The notes under the pieces are model-generated. The model had not been told where the DNA came from. It did not search any database and worked only from the letters and a program-made list of their open reading frames with translations. Shown piece by piece: positions 50,113-59,892 of a stretch of DNA of 64,000 nt. Every line of letters starts with the position of its first letter. Within the stretch, counting starts at the first letter, position 1. Source of the DNA: Candidatus Rifleibacterium amylolyticum (GTDB lineage: Bacteria; Muiribacteriota; Ozemobacteria; Ozemobacterales; Ozemobacteraceae); assembly GCA_009917695.1 (NCBI GenBank), contig JAACJG010000008.1, positions 124,001 to 188,000 on the forward strand, written 5' to 3'. The position numbers and the translations under genes are program-made.

Positions 50113-51858
50113 ATGTTAAAAGGGCTGGCTATTTCCCCAGGCTATGCATTGGGGCAGATTCATTGTCTCAGGCACATCCAGCTTGAGAGCATCGAAAGCA
50201 GTACAATTCCTGCAAGTGAAGTCGACCCTGAAATAGAACGCTTTAAAAACGCTATTGAAGTATCGCGCAGCGAGATAAACCAGCTGCTCGAACTGCCGCA
50301 GATCAAGAGCAGCCTCGAAATCTCCAATATTTTTCAGGCGCACCTGACGTTGATCGACGACCCCGATCTGCAAAAAGAAGTTACCAAAAGAATTCGCGAG
50401 CAGATGCATGATGTACAATCGGTAGTGGGCAGCGTAATCAAAGATTACAGCAATTTTTTCAGAAATCTGCCCGATCCGCAGTTTCAGGGCAAGGCCATCG
50501 ATATAATGGACGTCGGTAAGCGCATTTTAAAAAACTGCTGCAAACGCAAAACCTCGACACCCATACACAGGCATTATGATGATGGTATCATCATCGTGGC
50601 CGAAGACCTCACACCATCCGAAATAGTGGGTTTCAACCCCAACCGCATCAAAGGCATCGCTATCGAAGAGGGCACCCCAACCTCACACGCTTCTATTCTG
50701 GCACGCTCTCTCGGAATACCCGCCCTGATTCAGGTCAAAGATTTGATGCAGAAGGCCCACAGCGGCAGTTATGCTATTATCGACGGCAGCACCGGCCAGC
50801 TGATCATCAACCCTGATGAACATCTGCGTCTCAAGTATACCGGCGAGCTCGAAAATTTTCGCCAGCGTCAGCAGAAAATTCTGGCCAGCCTCTCTGAGCC
50901 ATCGGTAACGACCGATGGGGTTCAGATTTCACTCAAGGCCAATATCGGCCAGTTAAGCGACCTTGACGCAGTAAATGCCAATCGGGCAGATGGAATAGGC
51001 CTGTATCGCACTGAGTTCGCCTATCTGACACGCCGTTCTTTTCCAACAGAGAACGAGCTTTTTCAGGCATATTCAGAGGTTATCAGCAAAATTAATGGCG
51101 CCAGCATAACGATCAGAACAATCGATATCGGTGGCGACAAGATTTCGCATCTGATGGGCAACGCGATGGAACGCAACCCAGAACTTGGCTGGAGAGCTGT
51201 CAGAATGGCACTCGACTGCCAGGAAGTCTTCATTACTCAGATTCGCGCCATTCTTCGCGCGGCCGCGCTGGCAAAGTCAGGCCAGGTCGGAATACTTTTC
51301 CCGATGATTTCGAACATAGAAGAACTGCGCAAGATAAAGCAGCTGCTCAATCAGGCGCACGAGGAACTTATAAAAGCCGGCGAGCCCAACCCGGAAAACC
51401 TCAAAATCGGAATCATGGTCGAAATCCCGTCGGTGGCTCTGCTGGCCGAGAAATTCGCCAAAGAGGTCGATTTTTTTGCGATCGGCAGCAATGACCTGGT
51501 GCAATACACTCTGGCAGTTGACCGCACCAATTCAAAAGTTTCGCATCTTTATCAGCCAGCTAACCCGGCCGTAATACAGCTGATAGCTCATGTTATAAAA
51601 GTCGCCCGCCAGCACAACGTCAAAGTCAGTCTGTGCGGCGAGATTGCTGGCGACATTCGTTATACTGTTCTACTGCTGGGCCTCGGCCTGCGTGAACTCT
51701 CGATGAACTCGATTCTGATACCCTCTGTCAAACAGATTGTGCGCAGCGTTTCATTTGTTGAAGCAGAAAAGCTTATCGAACCTCTCGTGCATCTCGATAC
51801 TTCTGAAGAAATTGAACGGGCTCTCGACAAAATAAACGTAAAACTCGGATTACAGTGA
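50113..51858 (+). CDS. ptsI: PEP-protein phosphotransferase (PTS enzyme I)
   Basis: 581 residues, full length for enzyme I. The phosphorylated His is H192 in GTPTSHASILARSLGIPA; the PEP-binding barrel has FFAIGSNDLVQYTLAVDR and the C-terminal Cys motif SLCGEIAGD. It transfers phosphate from PEP to HPr. No ptsH or sugar-specific EII gene is in the window. Start ATG 50113 has AAGG upstream. The next gene overlaps its stop. A palindrome sits on its promoter. Confidence 0.95.
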   Translation: MLKGLAISPGYALGQIHCLRHIQLESIESSTIPASEVDPEIERFKNAIEVSRSEINQLLELPQIKSSLEISNIFQAHLTLIDDPDLQKEVTKRIREQMHDVQSVVGSVIKDYSNFFRNLPDPQFQGKAIDIMDVGKRILKNCCKRKTSTPIHRHYDDGIIIVAEDLTPSEIVGFNPNRIKGIAIEEGTPTSHASILARSLGIPALIQVKDLMQKAHSGSYAIIDGSTGQLIINPDEHLRLKYTGELENFRQRQQKILASLSEPSVTTDGVQISLKANIGQLSDLDAVNANRADGIGLYRTEFAYLTRRSFPTENELFQAYSEVISKINGASITIRTIDIGGDKISHLMGNAMERNPELGWRAVRMALDCQEVFITQIRAILRAAALAKSGQVGILFPMISNIEELRKIKQLLNQAHEELIKAGEPNPENLKIGIMVEIPSVALLAEKFAKEVDFFAIGSNDLVQYTLAVDRTNSKVSHLYQPANPAVIQLIAHVIKVARQHNVKVSLCGEIAGDIRYTVLLLGLGLRELSMNSILIPSVKQIVRSVSFVEAEKLIEPLVHLDTSEEIERALDKINVKLGLQ

Positions 51859-52394
51859 AACTGAATGAATTATTAAAAGGATCTTTCTGCAAAGCGGTTA
51901 TGGCTGCTCTGCTTTTGCTGACAGGGTTTCTGGTGGCCTGCCGCAGCGATGCCCTCGCCGAATCGTCGGCAAATACTTCTGACAACTCGGCTCAGATACT
52001 TCAGACAGTCGATGCTCGTCTGGGCGGCAATTCGCTCAGGATCTGGCTGGCGAGAACCCATCAGGAAAAAGCCAAAGGTCTGATGTTTTTTGATTCGATG
52101 GCAGACGATCAGGGCATGTTATTTGTCTACGAATCGCCGCATTTCATGTCATTCTGGATGAAAAATACCAAAATCCCGCTTGACCTCGTATTTTTCACGG
52201 AAAACCTTGAAATCAATGGCTGGATCAAAGGCATGCAGCCCGGCTATGGTCTGCCGGAAAGAGATCTGGAGCACTATAGTTCTGAACTTCCGGCTCAATA
52301 CGCGCTGGAACTAAATGCCGGCAGTATCGAGAGACTGTCATTAAAGCATGGAGACCGACTCGAAATCCCAATAACGCTGCTTTACTCAGATTAG
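51855..52394 (+). CDS. DUF192 lipoprotein
   Basis: 179 residues. GTG 51855 overlaps the ptsI stop. A hydrophobic signal ends in the lipobox L-V-A-C (about residues 26-29). The DUF192 domain follows (about 50-175), with the family's typical GLMFFDSMADDQGMLFVY and MSFWMKNTKIPLDLVF. The family is exported and of unknown function. An internal ATG at codon 16 would still leave the lipobox but has a poor ribosome site. Confidence 0.85.
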   Translation: MKLNELLKGSFCKAVMAALLLLTGFLVACRSDALAESSANTSDNSAQILQTVDARLGGNSLRIWLARTHQEKAKGLMFFDSMADDQGMLFVYESPHFMSFWMKNTKIPLDLVFFTENLEINGWIKGMQPGYGLPERDLEHYSSELPAQYALELNAGSIERLSLKHGDRLEIPITLLYSD

Positions 52395-52396
52395 CC

Positions 52397-54982
52397 ATGC
52401 TACCAGCTTCACTTAATAATCTGCTGAGAATAAGCGGGATAATTGTCTCTGCTTTTCTTGCAGTGCTGCCATGGCTGATAACTCCAGACTCCGATGATCC
52501 TTTTCTCTTTCATGGCTGGGTAGTCTATGCCGCAACTGCAGTATCCATCTGTCTTCTGTCGGTAATTTTCTTATTTTTCAGACCACGCCAGAATCAGATT
52601 CCCTACGCCAGATCATTTTTGCTGCTGTTTGCAGTCATTACGGCCACGACACTGATGTCGAATTTTATCGTAAGTTTGCGCACATCATTGACCTGGCTCA
52701 GTCTGATGGTGCTTGTTGGTTTTCTGAGGTTAAGCAGGCATGAAAGCGACAATCTCAACGTTGCAGCAATGGTTGCGCTGAGCGGATGTCTGATGGCCGT
52801 TTATGGGCTTATTCAAGCCGCCGGATATGATGTAATAAGCTGGTCTTCGCCTTACCTTATGGTAGGCACTCTCTCCAACCCCAATTTTTTTACGGCATAT
52901 CTCTCGCTGACCTCTATCGTCAGCCTGGGACTGGCAATGAACCAGGCTTATCGTTACAAGCTCACCCGCCTGATATTCTGGAGTATGACCGCATTACAGA
53001 TATCAGCAGTAGTTCTGGCAGGTCGTGCCGGCAGCCTGCTCACGCTCGGCTTCGGTATATTTCTTCTGACCACCTCATTCTGGGAAGTAAGACCAGGAAA
53101 ACTGCTGCGCCGGTCTGCCTTTATTTCGGGCCTGCTGCTTGCGATCGTTTTAACCGGAGCATACGGCCTGGTCTACTATGCAACCTCGACCTACCCATGG
53201 GAAACATCTACCAGGTTTTCCCACAGCGATTTTCCCGTAATAACCAGAATCATCAACTGGCAGATGGGTTACGGAATATTCCTCAAAAATCCTCTTCTCG
53301 GCATGGGTCCGGGCTCCACCCCTTACGTCATGCCTCTGCAGCGCCCTCCAACCGGCTCTGCAATGGGTCTGAAAGAATATAATGATGATCCGCATTCGTG
53401 GCCTGTCACCATACTTGCCGAGACTGGCTTCGCAGGACTCTTTGGATTTGCCAGTATTCTGGCCATCGTTTATGGCTGCGGAACCTGGCGGCGTTTTAAA
53501 AATCAGCAACTCGAAGATGCCATAAATCGAAGCCAGGATGCCGAAACAGAGAAAGACAGTCTTGGCTTTGCCGATGGCCACCTTTCCTGGAAAGCGGTGC
53601 TGATAGTTGTTTCAGCAGCTCCTGTATGCTACCTGTCCGGGCTGATTGGATCAGGAACCCTCATCTATTCTTTTCCGGCGGCCATCATTTTATTCGGGCT
53701 GCACAACCTTTTTATCACAATGTCAGCCGGTGCAGCGCCAACACGGCCTGCCAACCTCGCCAAAACGACGCTGGCGGCGCTTCTGACGTTTGCCTTTAAC
53801 GGGCTTTTTAACAACAGCTTTTCAATTCTGCCTCTGATGGTATTTGCAGCACTGCTGTTAAGTCTGCATTTTTCAGTCTGTCTGCGCAACGTCGCCTGGA
53901 AAAGACGCTTCTCATTTCTGTCTCTTGTTTTCATCTGTCTGCCCGCCATGTATGTGTTCACGGCCTACAATTTTCAGATCGCCTACCATCGCGAACAGGT
54001 AAATCTCTCTCTTGGTGAAAGAATGCTGCAAAGCCAGAATTTTTCTGAGAGCCAGACAGCTTTTGAAGCTGCGATTCAGGCGAACCCACAATCTCTCAAA
54101 GCACATTATGGTCTGGCAAGGGCTCTGGAACAGCAGAATCGTCTGGATGAGACACAGGATATTCTGAGGCGCCTCGACTCAATGGTTCCCAATGTTTTTA
54201 ATACCAATTTTGAGCTGGCCAGAATTTTATTTGAGCGCCAGCAGATCATCGAGGCTCATAAGTATGCACTTAAAAGCCTGCAATGGAACCAGTCTCCCAG
54301 AATATACGATCTGCTCGGCCGCATATTGCTTATGGAAGGCAGACAGATGGAGGCCGAAAAGATTTTTGAAGAAGGCTTGCAGCTGATTCCGCCTTATGAT
54401 CAGGAGATTGTCGCGATCGATCGCATCAGACTGAATCTGGCGGCATTGCTGGCGAGTCGGGGAAACTACGATAAGTGCCAGGAATATCTGGAGCAGATCA
54501 AAAGCGAGCTTAGAGAAAACATTGATTACATGTACCTTCAGGGTATGGTTCTTTCGCGCAATCAGAAACAGCAGGAGGCGCTCGAACTTTTCGAAAAGGC
54601 GCTGGAAAAAGACCCGCAAAACACACGCCTGATGAATGCCGTTGGCTTCATCCTGACTCTTCAGAATAGCGATCTTGACAGAGCTGCCAATCTTCTGGAA
54701 TCAGCATATCAAAACATCAAGCGCAGTGGCGCACCGCCGCAATCGGATTTTCTGATGATAGTTCACAGCCTTGGCAACCTCTACTGGAAACTGGGAAAGC
54801 TGGCAGAAGCCCGTGAAATGTTGGAACTCGCCTGGAGCCAATGCCCGCCTGAGTGGCAGAAGCTAAAAAGCGAGCGCCTTGAAAGCCTCAAACAGTTTTA
54901 CCAGGAAACGGGCATGCAAAATGAACTCGAAAGCCTGGAACAGAAGGATGCTCTGCCCCAGGAACCACGGGAGCATGAATGA
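52397..54982 (+). CDS. O-antigen ligase-like membrane protein fused to TPRs
   Basis: 861 residues. About twelve membrane helices (10-520) form a Wzy/WaaL-like core: LMVGTLSNPNFFTAYLSL and LLGMGPGSTPYVMPLQ resemble the O-antigen ligase family's periplasmic loop region. TPRs follow (about 530-840), such as AHYGLARALEQQNRLDET. Such fusions are common in polysaccharide ligases and polymerases. The exact sugar substrate cannot be deduced, and no glycan biosynthesis genes are alongside. ATG 52397 comes 2 nt after the DUF192 stop. Confidence 0.82.
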   Translation: MLPASLNNLLRISGIIVSAFLAVLPWLITPDSDDPFLFHGWVVYAATAVSICLLSVIFLFFRPRQNQIPYARSFLLLFAVITATTLMSNFIVSLRTSLTWLSLMVLVGFLRLSRHESDNLNVAAMVALSGCLMAVYGLIQAAGYDVISWSSPYLMVGTLSNPNFFTAYLSLTSIVSLGLAMNQAYRYKLTRLIFWSMTALQISAVVLAGRAGSLLTLGFGIFLLTTSFWEVRPGKLLRRSAFISGLLLAIVLTGAYGLVYYATSTYPWETSTRFSHSDFPVITRIINWQMGYGIFLKNPLLGMGPGSTPYVMPLQRPPTGSAMGLKEYNDDPHSWPVTILAETGFAGLFGFASILAIVYGCGTWRRFKNQQLEDAINRSQDAETEKDSLGFADGHLSWKAVLIVVSAAPVCYLSGLIGSGTLIYSFPAAIILFGLHNLFITMSAGAAPTRPANLAKTTLAALLTFAFNGLFNNSFSILPLMVFAALLLSLHFSVCLRNVAWKRRFSFLSLVFICLPAMYVFTAYNFQIAYHREQVNLSLGERMLQSQNFSESQTAFEAAIQANPQSLKAHYGLARALEQQNRLDETQDILRRLDSMVPNVFNTNFELARILFERQQIIEAHKYALKSLQWNQSPRIYDLLGRILLMEGRQMEAEKIFEEGLQLIPPYDQEIVAIDRIRLNLAALLASRGNYDKCQEYLEQIKSELRENIDYMYLQGMVLSRNQKQQEALELFEKALEKDPQNTRLMNAVGFILTLQNSDLDRAANLLESAYQNIKRSGAPPQSDFLMIVHSLGNLYWKLGKLAEAREMLELAWSQCPPEWQKLKSERLESLKQFYQETGMQNELESLEQKDALPQEPREHE

Positions 54983-56211
54983 TGCAAGGCCTGGCAATTT
55001 CAATTGCGCTATTTATACTGATTGTCGCAATAACTGCAGGTAAATCAGCCGCCCCCCCAAAAAAAGACAGGGAAATCCTGCAATCATTAACCAGCGCTCA
55101 TTTTGAAGAATCCATTTTTCCTACAGCGATATTTGATGGTAACTTAAGCGTTGTTCTGATGAACAAAAACTTCCGCGACAAATTCCTTGGAGATTGTCAG
55201 CAAAAGCCAGCTTCAATAGCAGACGTAACCAGATTGTGGCAGACAACAGAAGGAAAGACACTTCTGACACAGCTGCAGAAATCTTCTAATCTGCCGCAAA
55301 ACCCGGTGTTTATTCATATTGATTTCGCTAACGACAGAAACGAAAAAGAAAGCTACATCACCGTATTCAGATATTTCGAAGGCAGTTCGAAGGCAGATCC
55401 GTTCTTCTCTCTTACTGCAGTTGACAGCAGGCATACTGCAAGTATCGCCGACGATCTCGTTGCCAGAATAGCTGAGAAAGACAGTAATCTGAAGAAACTG
55501 GAGGAGGTCGATCGCCTCAAATCCGAGTTTCTCGCCACACTCAGTCATGAGCTTAAAACCCCGCTGGTATCTATCAAAGGCTATCTCGACCTCATCGCCA
55601 GCGAAAAAATGGGTCCTCTCACAGAAAAACAGACTAAGGCTCTGCAGGTTACTCTCAAAAATGCTTCGCACCTTAACTCGATGATTTCTTCCATGCTCAA
55701 TTTTGCAAGAATGGAAGCAGGCAAACTGATGTTCGATCTGGTTCACCAGAAACTGCCCCAGCGGATAGCTGAAACAGTCGACTCTATGCGACCGATTGCC
55801 GATAACCGCAACATTACAATACAGACGGTGCTTGAAAAAGATCTGCCAGCAGTTATTGTAGATCCTGAGCTGATTCACCGGGTAATGTGCAATCTGATAG
55901 AAAATTCTATCAAATTTTCAGCGACCGGTTCAGAGGTTACTGTTGAAGCCTCTCGATTTTCGCCGCAGCTGATCAAGGTTCAAGTTGTTGACAAGGGCTG
56001 TGGAATCGCGGCAGATAAGCTTGAATTGATCAAGACGCCATTTTATCAGATCGTCAAATCAGACACGCGCCCAAGCAGCGGACTTGGCCTTGGACTGGCA
56101 ATCTGTGAAAAAATACTGGTCGGGCACGGTACGAGCCTGCATATAGAGTCTCGCGAAGGCCAGGGAACAACCTGCAGCTTTAACCTCAGAGTCGTCGATT
56201 CACAAGGCTGA
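54979..56211 (+). CDS. Sensor histidine kinase with PAS-like input
   Basis: 410 residues. One N-terminal helix (about 4-20), a PAS-like region (about 40-150), a coiled linker, HisKA with H190 in TLSHELKTPL, and HATPase with N-box CNLIENSIKFS, DKGCGIA and GLGLGLAICEK. Only a short N-terminal anchor is present, so sensing is probably cytoplasmic. No response regulator is adjacent on the same strand; the NtrC-type one converges from the other side. ATG 54979 overlaps the TPR gene stop; the second ATG at 54982 is equally possible. Confidence 0.9.
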   Translation: MMQGLAISIALFILIVAITAGKSAAPPKKDREILQSLTSAHFEESIFPTAIFDGNLSVVLMNKNFRDKFLGDCQQKPASIADVTRLWQTTEGKTLLTQLQKSSNLPQNPVFIHIDFANDRNEKESYITVFRYFEGSSKADPFFSLTAVDSRHTASIADDLVARIAEKDSNLKKLEEVDRLKSEFLATLSHELKTPLVSIKGYLDLIASEKMGPLTEKQTKALQVTLKNASHLNSMISSMLNFARMEAGKLMFDLVHQKLPQRIAETVDSMRPIADNRNITIQTVLEKDLPAVIVDPELIHRVMCNLIENSIKFSATGSEVTVEASRFSPQLIKVQVVDKGCGIAADKLELIKTPFYQIVKSDTRPSSGLGLGLAICEKILVGHGTSLHIESREGQGTTCSFNLRVVDSQG

Positions 56212-56234
56212 ATCTTTGCCCTAAGGCTTCAAGA

Positions 56235-57638
56235 TTACTCGATACCGAGTTCCTTGAGTTTCAGATAAAGATTTTTACGGTGCATACCTGCTATTCTCGC
56301 CGCTTCAGACATGTTTCCACCCGCCTTTTCGAGCAATCCTTCAAAATACTTACGCTCGAATGACTTGAGAAGCAGCTCTTTGGCTTCTTTGTATTTCATC
56401 GCCATCATGCCTTCTTCAATGAACTTCTCGTTTTCGAGCCGGGAGCGCATGGCAAAGCGATTTGAATCATTCTGAAAGACATTTTCATCTTCGAGAATAA
56501 TGACCTTTTCAATCAGATTCTGCAATTCGCGCACATTTCCCGGCCAGCTGTACTGCACCAGGCGACCCATAAAGCCATCAGAAAAGCTTTCGAACTTGCG
56601 ACCAAGCTTTTCGGCATACTTACGGGCAAAAGAATCGACCAGAGCGGGAATATCGCCAAGACGCTCGCGCAAGGGCGGAAGATGGATATTTATGACATTT
56701 AATCGATAATAAAGGTCTTCGCGAAAAACCCCGTCGGCTATGCCTTTTACCAGATCTCGATTGGTTGCAGTAATTACTCTGGTATCGACCTGAATGGTGT
56801 GATTGCCGCCAATACGCTCGAATTCGCGTTCCTGAAGGATACGCAGAATTTTTGTCTGCGTGGCCATGCTCATTTCACCAATTTCATCGAGAAAAATCGT
56901 GCCTGAATCAGCGATCTCGAACTTGCCGAGTCGCCGACCGACCGCTCCGGTAAAAGCGCCACGCTCATAGCCAAAAAGCTCACTTTCGATGAGATTTTCG
57001 GGCAACGCAGCACAATTAACTCTGACGAAGGGATTGCTGCGTCTGGGGCTGTGGCTGTGAATAGCGTTGGCCACCAGCTCCTTGCCGGTACCTGATTCCC
57101 CGGTAATCAGCACGGTAACGTCGTTTGGGCCAACCCTCTCGATCAAGTCGTAAATGTTCTGCATGCATTCGCTCGATCCGATAAGCGCCGCCAGACCTTC
57201 GCGCTGATTCAGCTGCTGTCTGAGCTGCTGATTTTCGAGGCGCAGAGAAACTTTTTCAAGAGCCCGCCGTACCGTTAAACGCAGTTCATCGTTCGAAAAC
57301 GGCTTGGGCATATAATCGTAGGCCCCGCGCTTCATTGCCTCGACTGCAACCGCCTCTGAACCATAGGCGGTAATCATGATAACAAGAATGTCAGGGCGAA
57401 CGGCAATAAGCTTTTCAAGCAATGTCATGCCCGATTCGCCCGGCATGGTCAGATCGGTGATGACAAGATCAAACGATTCGAGCTGAAACAGCTGATATGC
57501 CTCTTCGGCCGAAGAAGCGCGCACAATCTGGTAACCTTCTGGCTTGAGAATCGCCTCAAGCGTATATAATACCGATGCTTCATCGTCTACAAGAAGAATC
57601 GAAGGTTTTTTTCCTTTTTTAACTATTGGCCTTACCAT
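56235..57638 (-). CDS. NtrC-type sigma-54 response regulator
   Basis: 467 residues. Receiver domain with D62 as phosphoacceptor (VITDLTMPG) and K112; AAA+ domain with Walker A GESGTGKE at 180-187, GAFTGA at 227-232, which contacts sigma-54, and Walker B FLDEIG at about 249-254; C-terminal Fis-type helix-turn-helix (NMSEAARIAGMHRKNLYLKL). It activates sigma-54 promoters when phosphorylated. ATG 57638 has GGAG 6 nt upstream and overlaps the kinase gene by 20 nt, so the kinase is the likely partner. Confidence 0.95.
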   Translation of the reverse strand: MVRPIVKKGKKPSILLVDDEASVLYTLEAILKPEGYQIVRASSAEEAYQLFQLESFDLVITDLTMPGESGMTLLEKLIAVRPDILVIMITAYGSEAVAVEAMKRGAYDYMPKPFSNDELRLTVRRALEKVSLRLENQQLRQQLNQREGLAALIGSSECMQNIYDLIERVGPNDVTVLITGESGTGKELVANAIHSHSPRRSNPFVRVNCAALPENLIESELFGYERGAFTGAVGRRLGKFEIADSGTIFLDEIGEMSMATQTKILRILQEREFERIGGNHTIQVDTRVITATNRDLVKGIADGVFREDLYYRLNVINIHLPPLRERLGDIPALVDSFARKYAEKLGRKFESFSDGFMGRLVQYSWPGNVRELQNLIEKVIILEDENVFQNDSNRFAMRSRLENEKFIEEGMMAMKYKEAKELLLKSFERKYFEGLLEKAGGNMSEAARIAGMHRKNLYLKLKELGIE

Positions 57639-59892
57639 GAGCTTCTCCGTGTGGCAATATTATTCTGAATAGTGTCAGGTCAGCACCGGACTCCAGTTCC
57701 ATCCGGCCTCCATGCAATTCTACAATTTTTCGGGTAATTGCCAGGCCCAGACCAGTTCCACTTGTTTTTGTCGTAAAAAATGGTTCAAAAATTCTTTCGC
57801 GCAGCTCAGCAGGAATCTCCGGACCGTTATTGGAAATCGTTATCGTAAGAAACTCTGGTGTATCTGCGAGCGATATGTCGATTTCTCCTCCGTCCTTGAG
57901 AGATTGAATAGCATTCAGAACAATGTTGAGTATGGCCTGCTTGATCTTTTCAGCATCAATATGGATTTTACCAAGAACTTCAGGGAAACTGACTTTTATT
58001 TTTACACCGCTGCGTGATGCTTCGTGCCGAATCAACAACATAAGCTCATTGATTATATCCTTAAGGTCGCACGAGCGCAAATTCGCCATTTCAGGCCGAA
58101 CCATGCTGAGCAGTTCGGTGACAACACGGTTTAACCGATGCACTTCACCAAGAACGACACGAGCATGCTCTTTAAGGTCTCCCTGCACTTCTTCGCCGAT
58201 AATCTCGACAAGGCTCTTGATTGCCACCAGAGGATTTCGAATTTCATGCGCTACAGAAGCGGCGAGACGACCGAGCACCGCCCATTTTTCAGTTTCGATC
58301 ATCTGTTGCTCGCGATTTTTCTGTTCACTGATATCATTTATCACGATAAGAGCACCCCGAACATCGTAATTCGAGTAAAGTGGAGACAAAAGGATTTCTA
58401 CGATGCGGCGCCCAGAAGGAGTCTGTAGTTCCAACTCCCGACAGGTGCGTGATTTATTCTGTTCGGCCGCAAAAATATCATTCAGATAACTTTCAACGGC
58501 TTCTTTGAAAACGGCAGAGAAATCGCGATCGGGAAGACTGTCGCAGAATTCCCTGAGACTTGTACCCGCAGTTATCTGACCCGCTGTCCCTGTTATCTTG
58601 AGCAGACGCTCGTTGTTGATAATAAAATTGGCTTTTCGGTCTATGGCGAACAGTCCAGAACTGATACTGGCCAGAATGTTCTGCATGTGCTGATTCCAGC
58701 TTGCCAGCTCTTCATAGAGGGAAGCGTTTTCGATCAGCGATGCGGCGACAGGCGCGATCGTCTCAAGAAACCGACGAATCCCGTCAGAATAGCCGTGGCT
58801 ATCCTTTTTGCCAAGAAACAGAACACCCTTGACCCGGCTTGCCGTCAGCAGAGGAACAAAGATCAGCGAACACCCATCTGTTTCAGTCGAAATCGTAGCA
58901 GCTTCCAGAAAACATGTGTTCAGAGCATTTTCGTAAATTTCATGGTGGTCGACCTGTAGTGAAGCTTCGCTGCTTACTGCCGGCTCAAGCTTTTGACTAT
59001 AGCGATTCTGTAGAATTATGCGGCCATAACAGCTGAATGAAAGAGTCTGCGCCTTTTCCAGAAACTGCTCAAGAATCACGCGAAACTCAACGCTCAGACT
59101 CATATTGCGCGTCAGCTCATAAATTTCCCACAGCTCCTGAAGCTTTTCATCAATAACTCTATTGCGCTGCAGATTTTCGCGAAAGGTTTCCTGAACCTTA
59201 AGGGCCATTATGTTGAAAGAGTCTGCCAGTTCTCTGATTTCGCCACTGCCATTATTAGAGACCTGCACGGAGTAGTCTCCCCTGCCAAAAGCGTTGATAC
59301 TGTCGGTAAGATGCCCGAGCTGTTCAAGCAATGAACGCGAAAGCAGAATAGCGGCTGAAACGCCGATAATTGAGCCCAGCACCAGTATCAGCATGAACTC
59401 GCTGCCGGTAGCCCTGACTCTTAACAGATCAACCCGGGGAATGCCGATGCCGACCATACCCAGAATACGTTTACCGTCGCCAAGCGGAAAAAGCATCTCG
59501 CGATCAATAATACCGCTGCCGTTGAGAACATCACCGGCACGCACAAGACTCATGTCGGGAAAGCCCTCGGGTGGGATACGGGCTTCATCGCCCCATAGAC
59601 GCCACCAGTTGGCGTCATATAAAGTCAGTTTGAGTTTTGCCGAAATGCCGGTGCGGTAGCGAAAAATGCGATCCATGGTCTCAGAATTACCGCTTTCGAA
59701 ATAGGCAACGCCGGGTCGCTGCATTATGCTGCCGAGAAAAACGGCTGCGTCAACTGCATCATTGGCGGTATAGATATTCTCGCGCGAAAAGGCTACCAGA
59801 GCAAAAAGACCGTTGGTTACTATAACCAGAGCAAAAAAGATAAGTATGAACTTACCCTGCAGGCTCGAAGGCAACAACATTAACCTGCTCAC
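57619..59892 (-). CDS. Membrane histidine kinase with HAMP, GAF and PAS domains
   Basis: 757 residues. Two helices (about 13-33 and 168-188) bracket an extracytoplasmic sensor region; HAMP (about 190-245), GAF (about 265-400), PAS (about 410-530), HisKA with H549 (SVAHEIRNP), and HATPase end (NNGPEI, TSGTGLGLAITRKIVE). It is the probable cognate kinase of the NtrC-type regulator it overlaps. Start is GTG 59892, overlapping the upstream kinase's stop; an ATG four codons in is possible. Confidence 0.92.
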   Translation of the reverse strand: MSRLMLLPSSLQGKFILIFFALVIVTNGLFALVAFSRENIYTANDAVDAAVFLGSIMQRPGVAYFESGNSETMDRIFRYRTGISAKLKLTLYDANWWRLWGDEARIPPEGFPDMSLVRAGDVLNGSGIIDREMLFPLGDGKRILGMVGIGIPRVDLLRVRATGSEFMLILVLGSIIGVSAAILLSRSLLEQLGHLTDSINAFGRGDYSVQVSNNGSGEIRELADSFNIMALKVQETFRENLQRNRVIDEKLQELWEIYELTRNMSLSVEFRVILEQFLEKAQTLSFSCYGRIILQNRYSQKLEPAVSSEASLQVDHHEIYENALNTCFLEAATISTETDGCSLIFVPLLTASRVKGVLFLGKKDSHGYSDGIRRFLETIAPVAASLIENASLYEELASWNQHMQNILASISSGLFAIDRKANFIINNERLLKITGTAGQITAGTSLREFCDSLPDRDFSAVFKEAVESYLNDIFAAEQNKSRTCRELELQTPSGRRIVEILLSPLYSNYDVRGALIVINDISEQKNREQQMIETEKWAVLGRLAASVAHEIRNPLVAIKSLVEIIGEEVQGDLKEHARVVLGEVHRLNRVVTELLSMVRPEMANLRSCDLKDIINELMLLIRHEASRSGVKIKVSFPEVLGKIHIDAEKIKQAILNIVLNAIQSLKDGGEIDISLADTPEFLTITISNNGPEIPAELRERIFEPFFTTKTSGTGLGLAITRKIVELHGGRMELESGADLTLFRIILPHGEAHGKANS

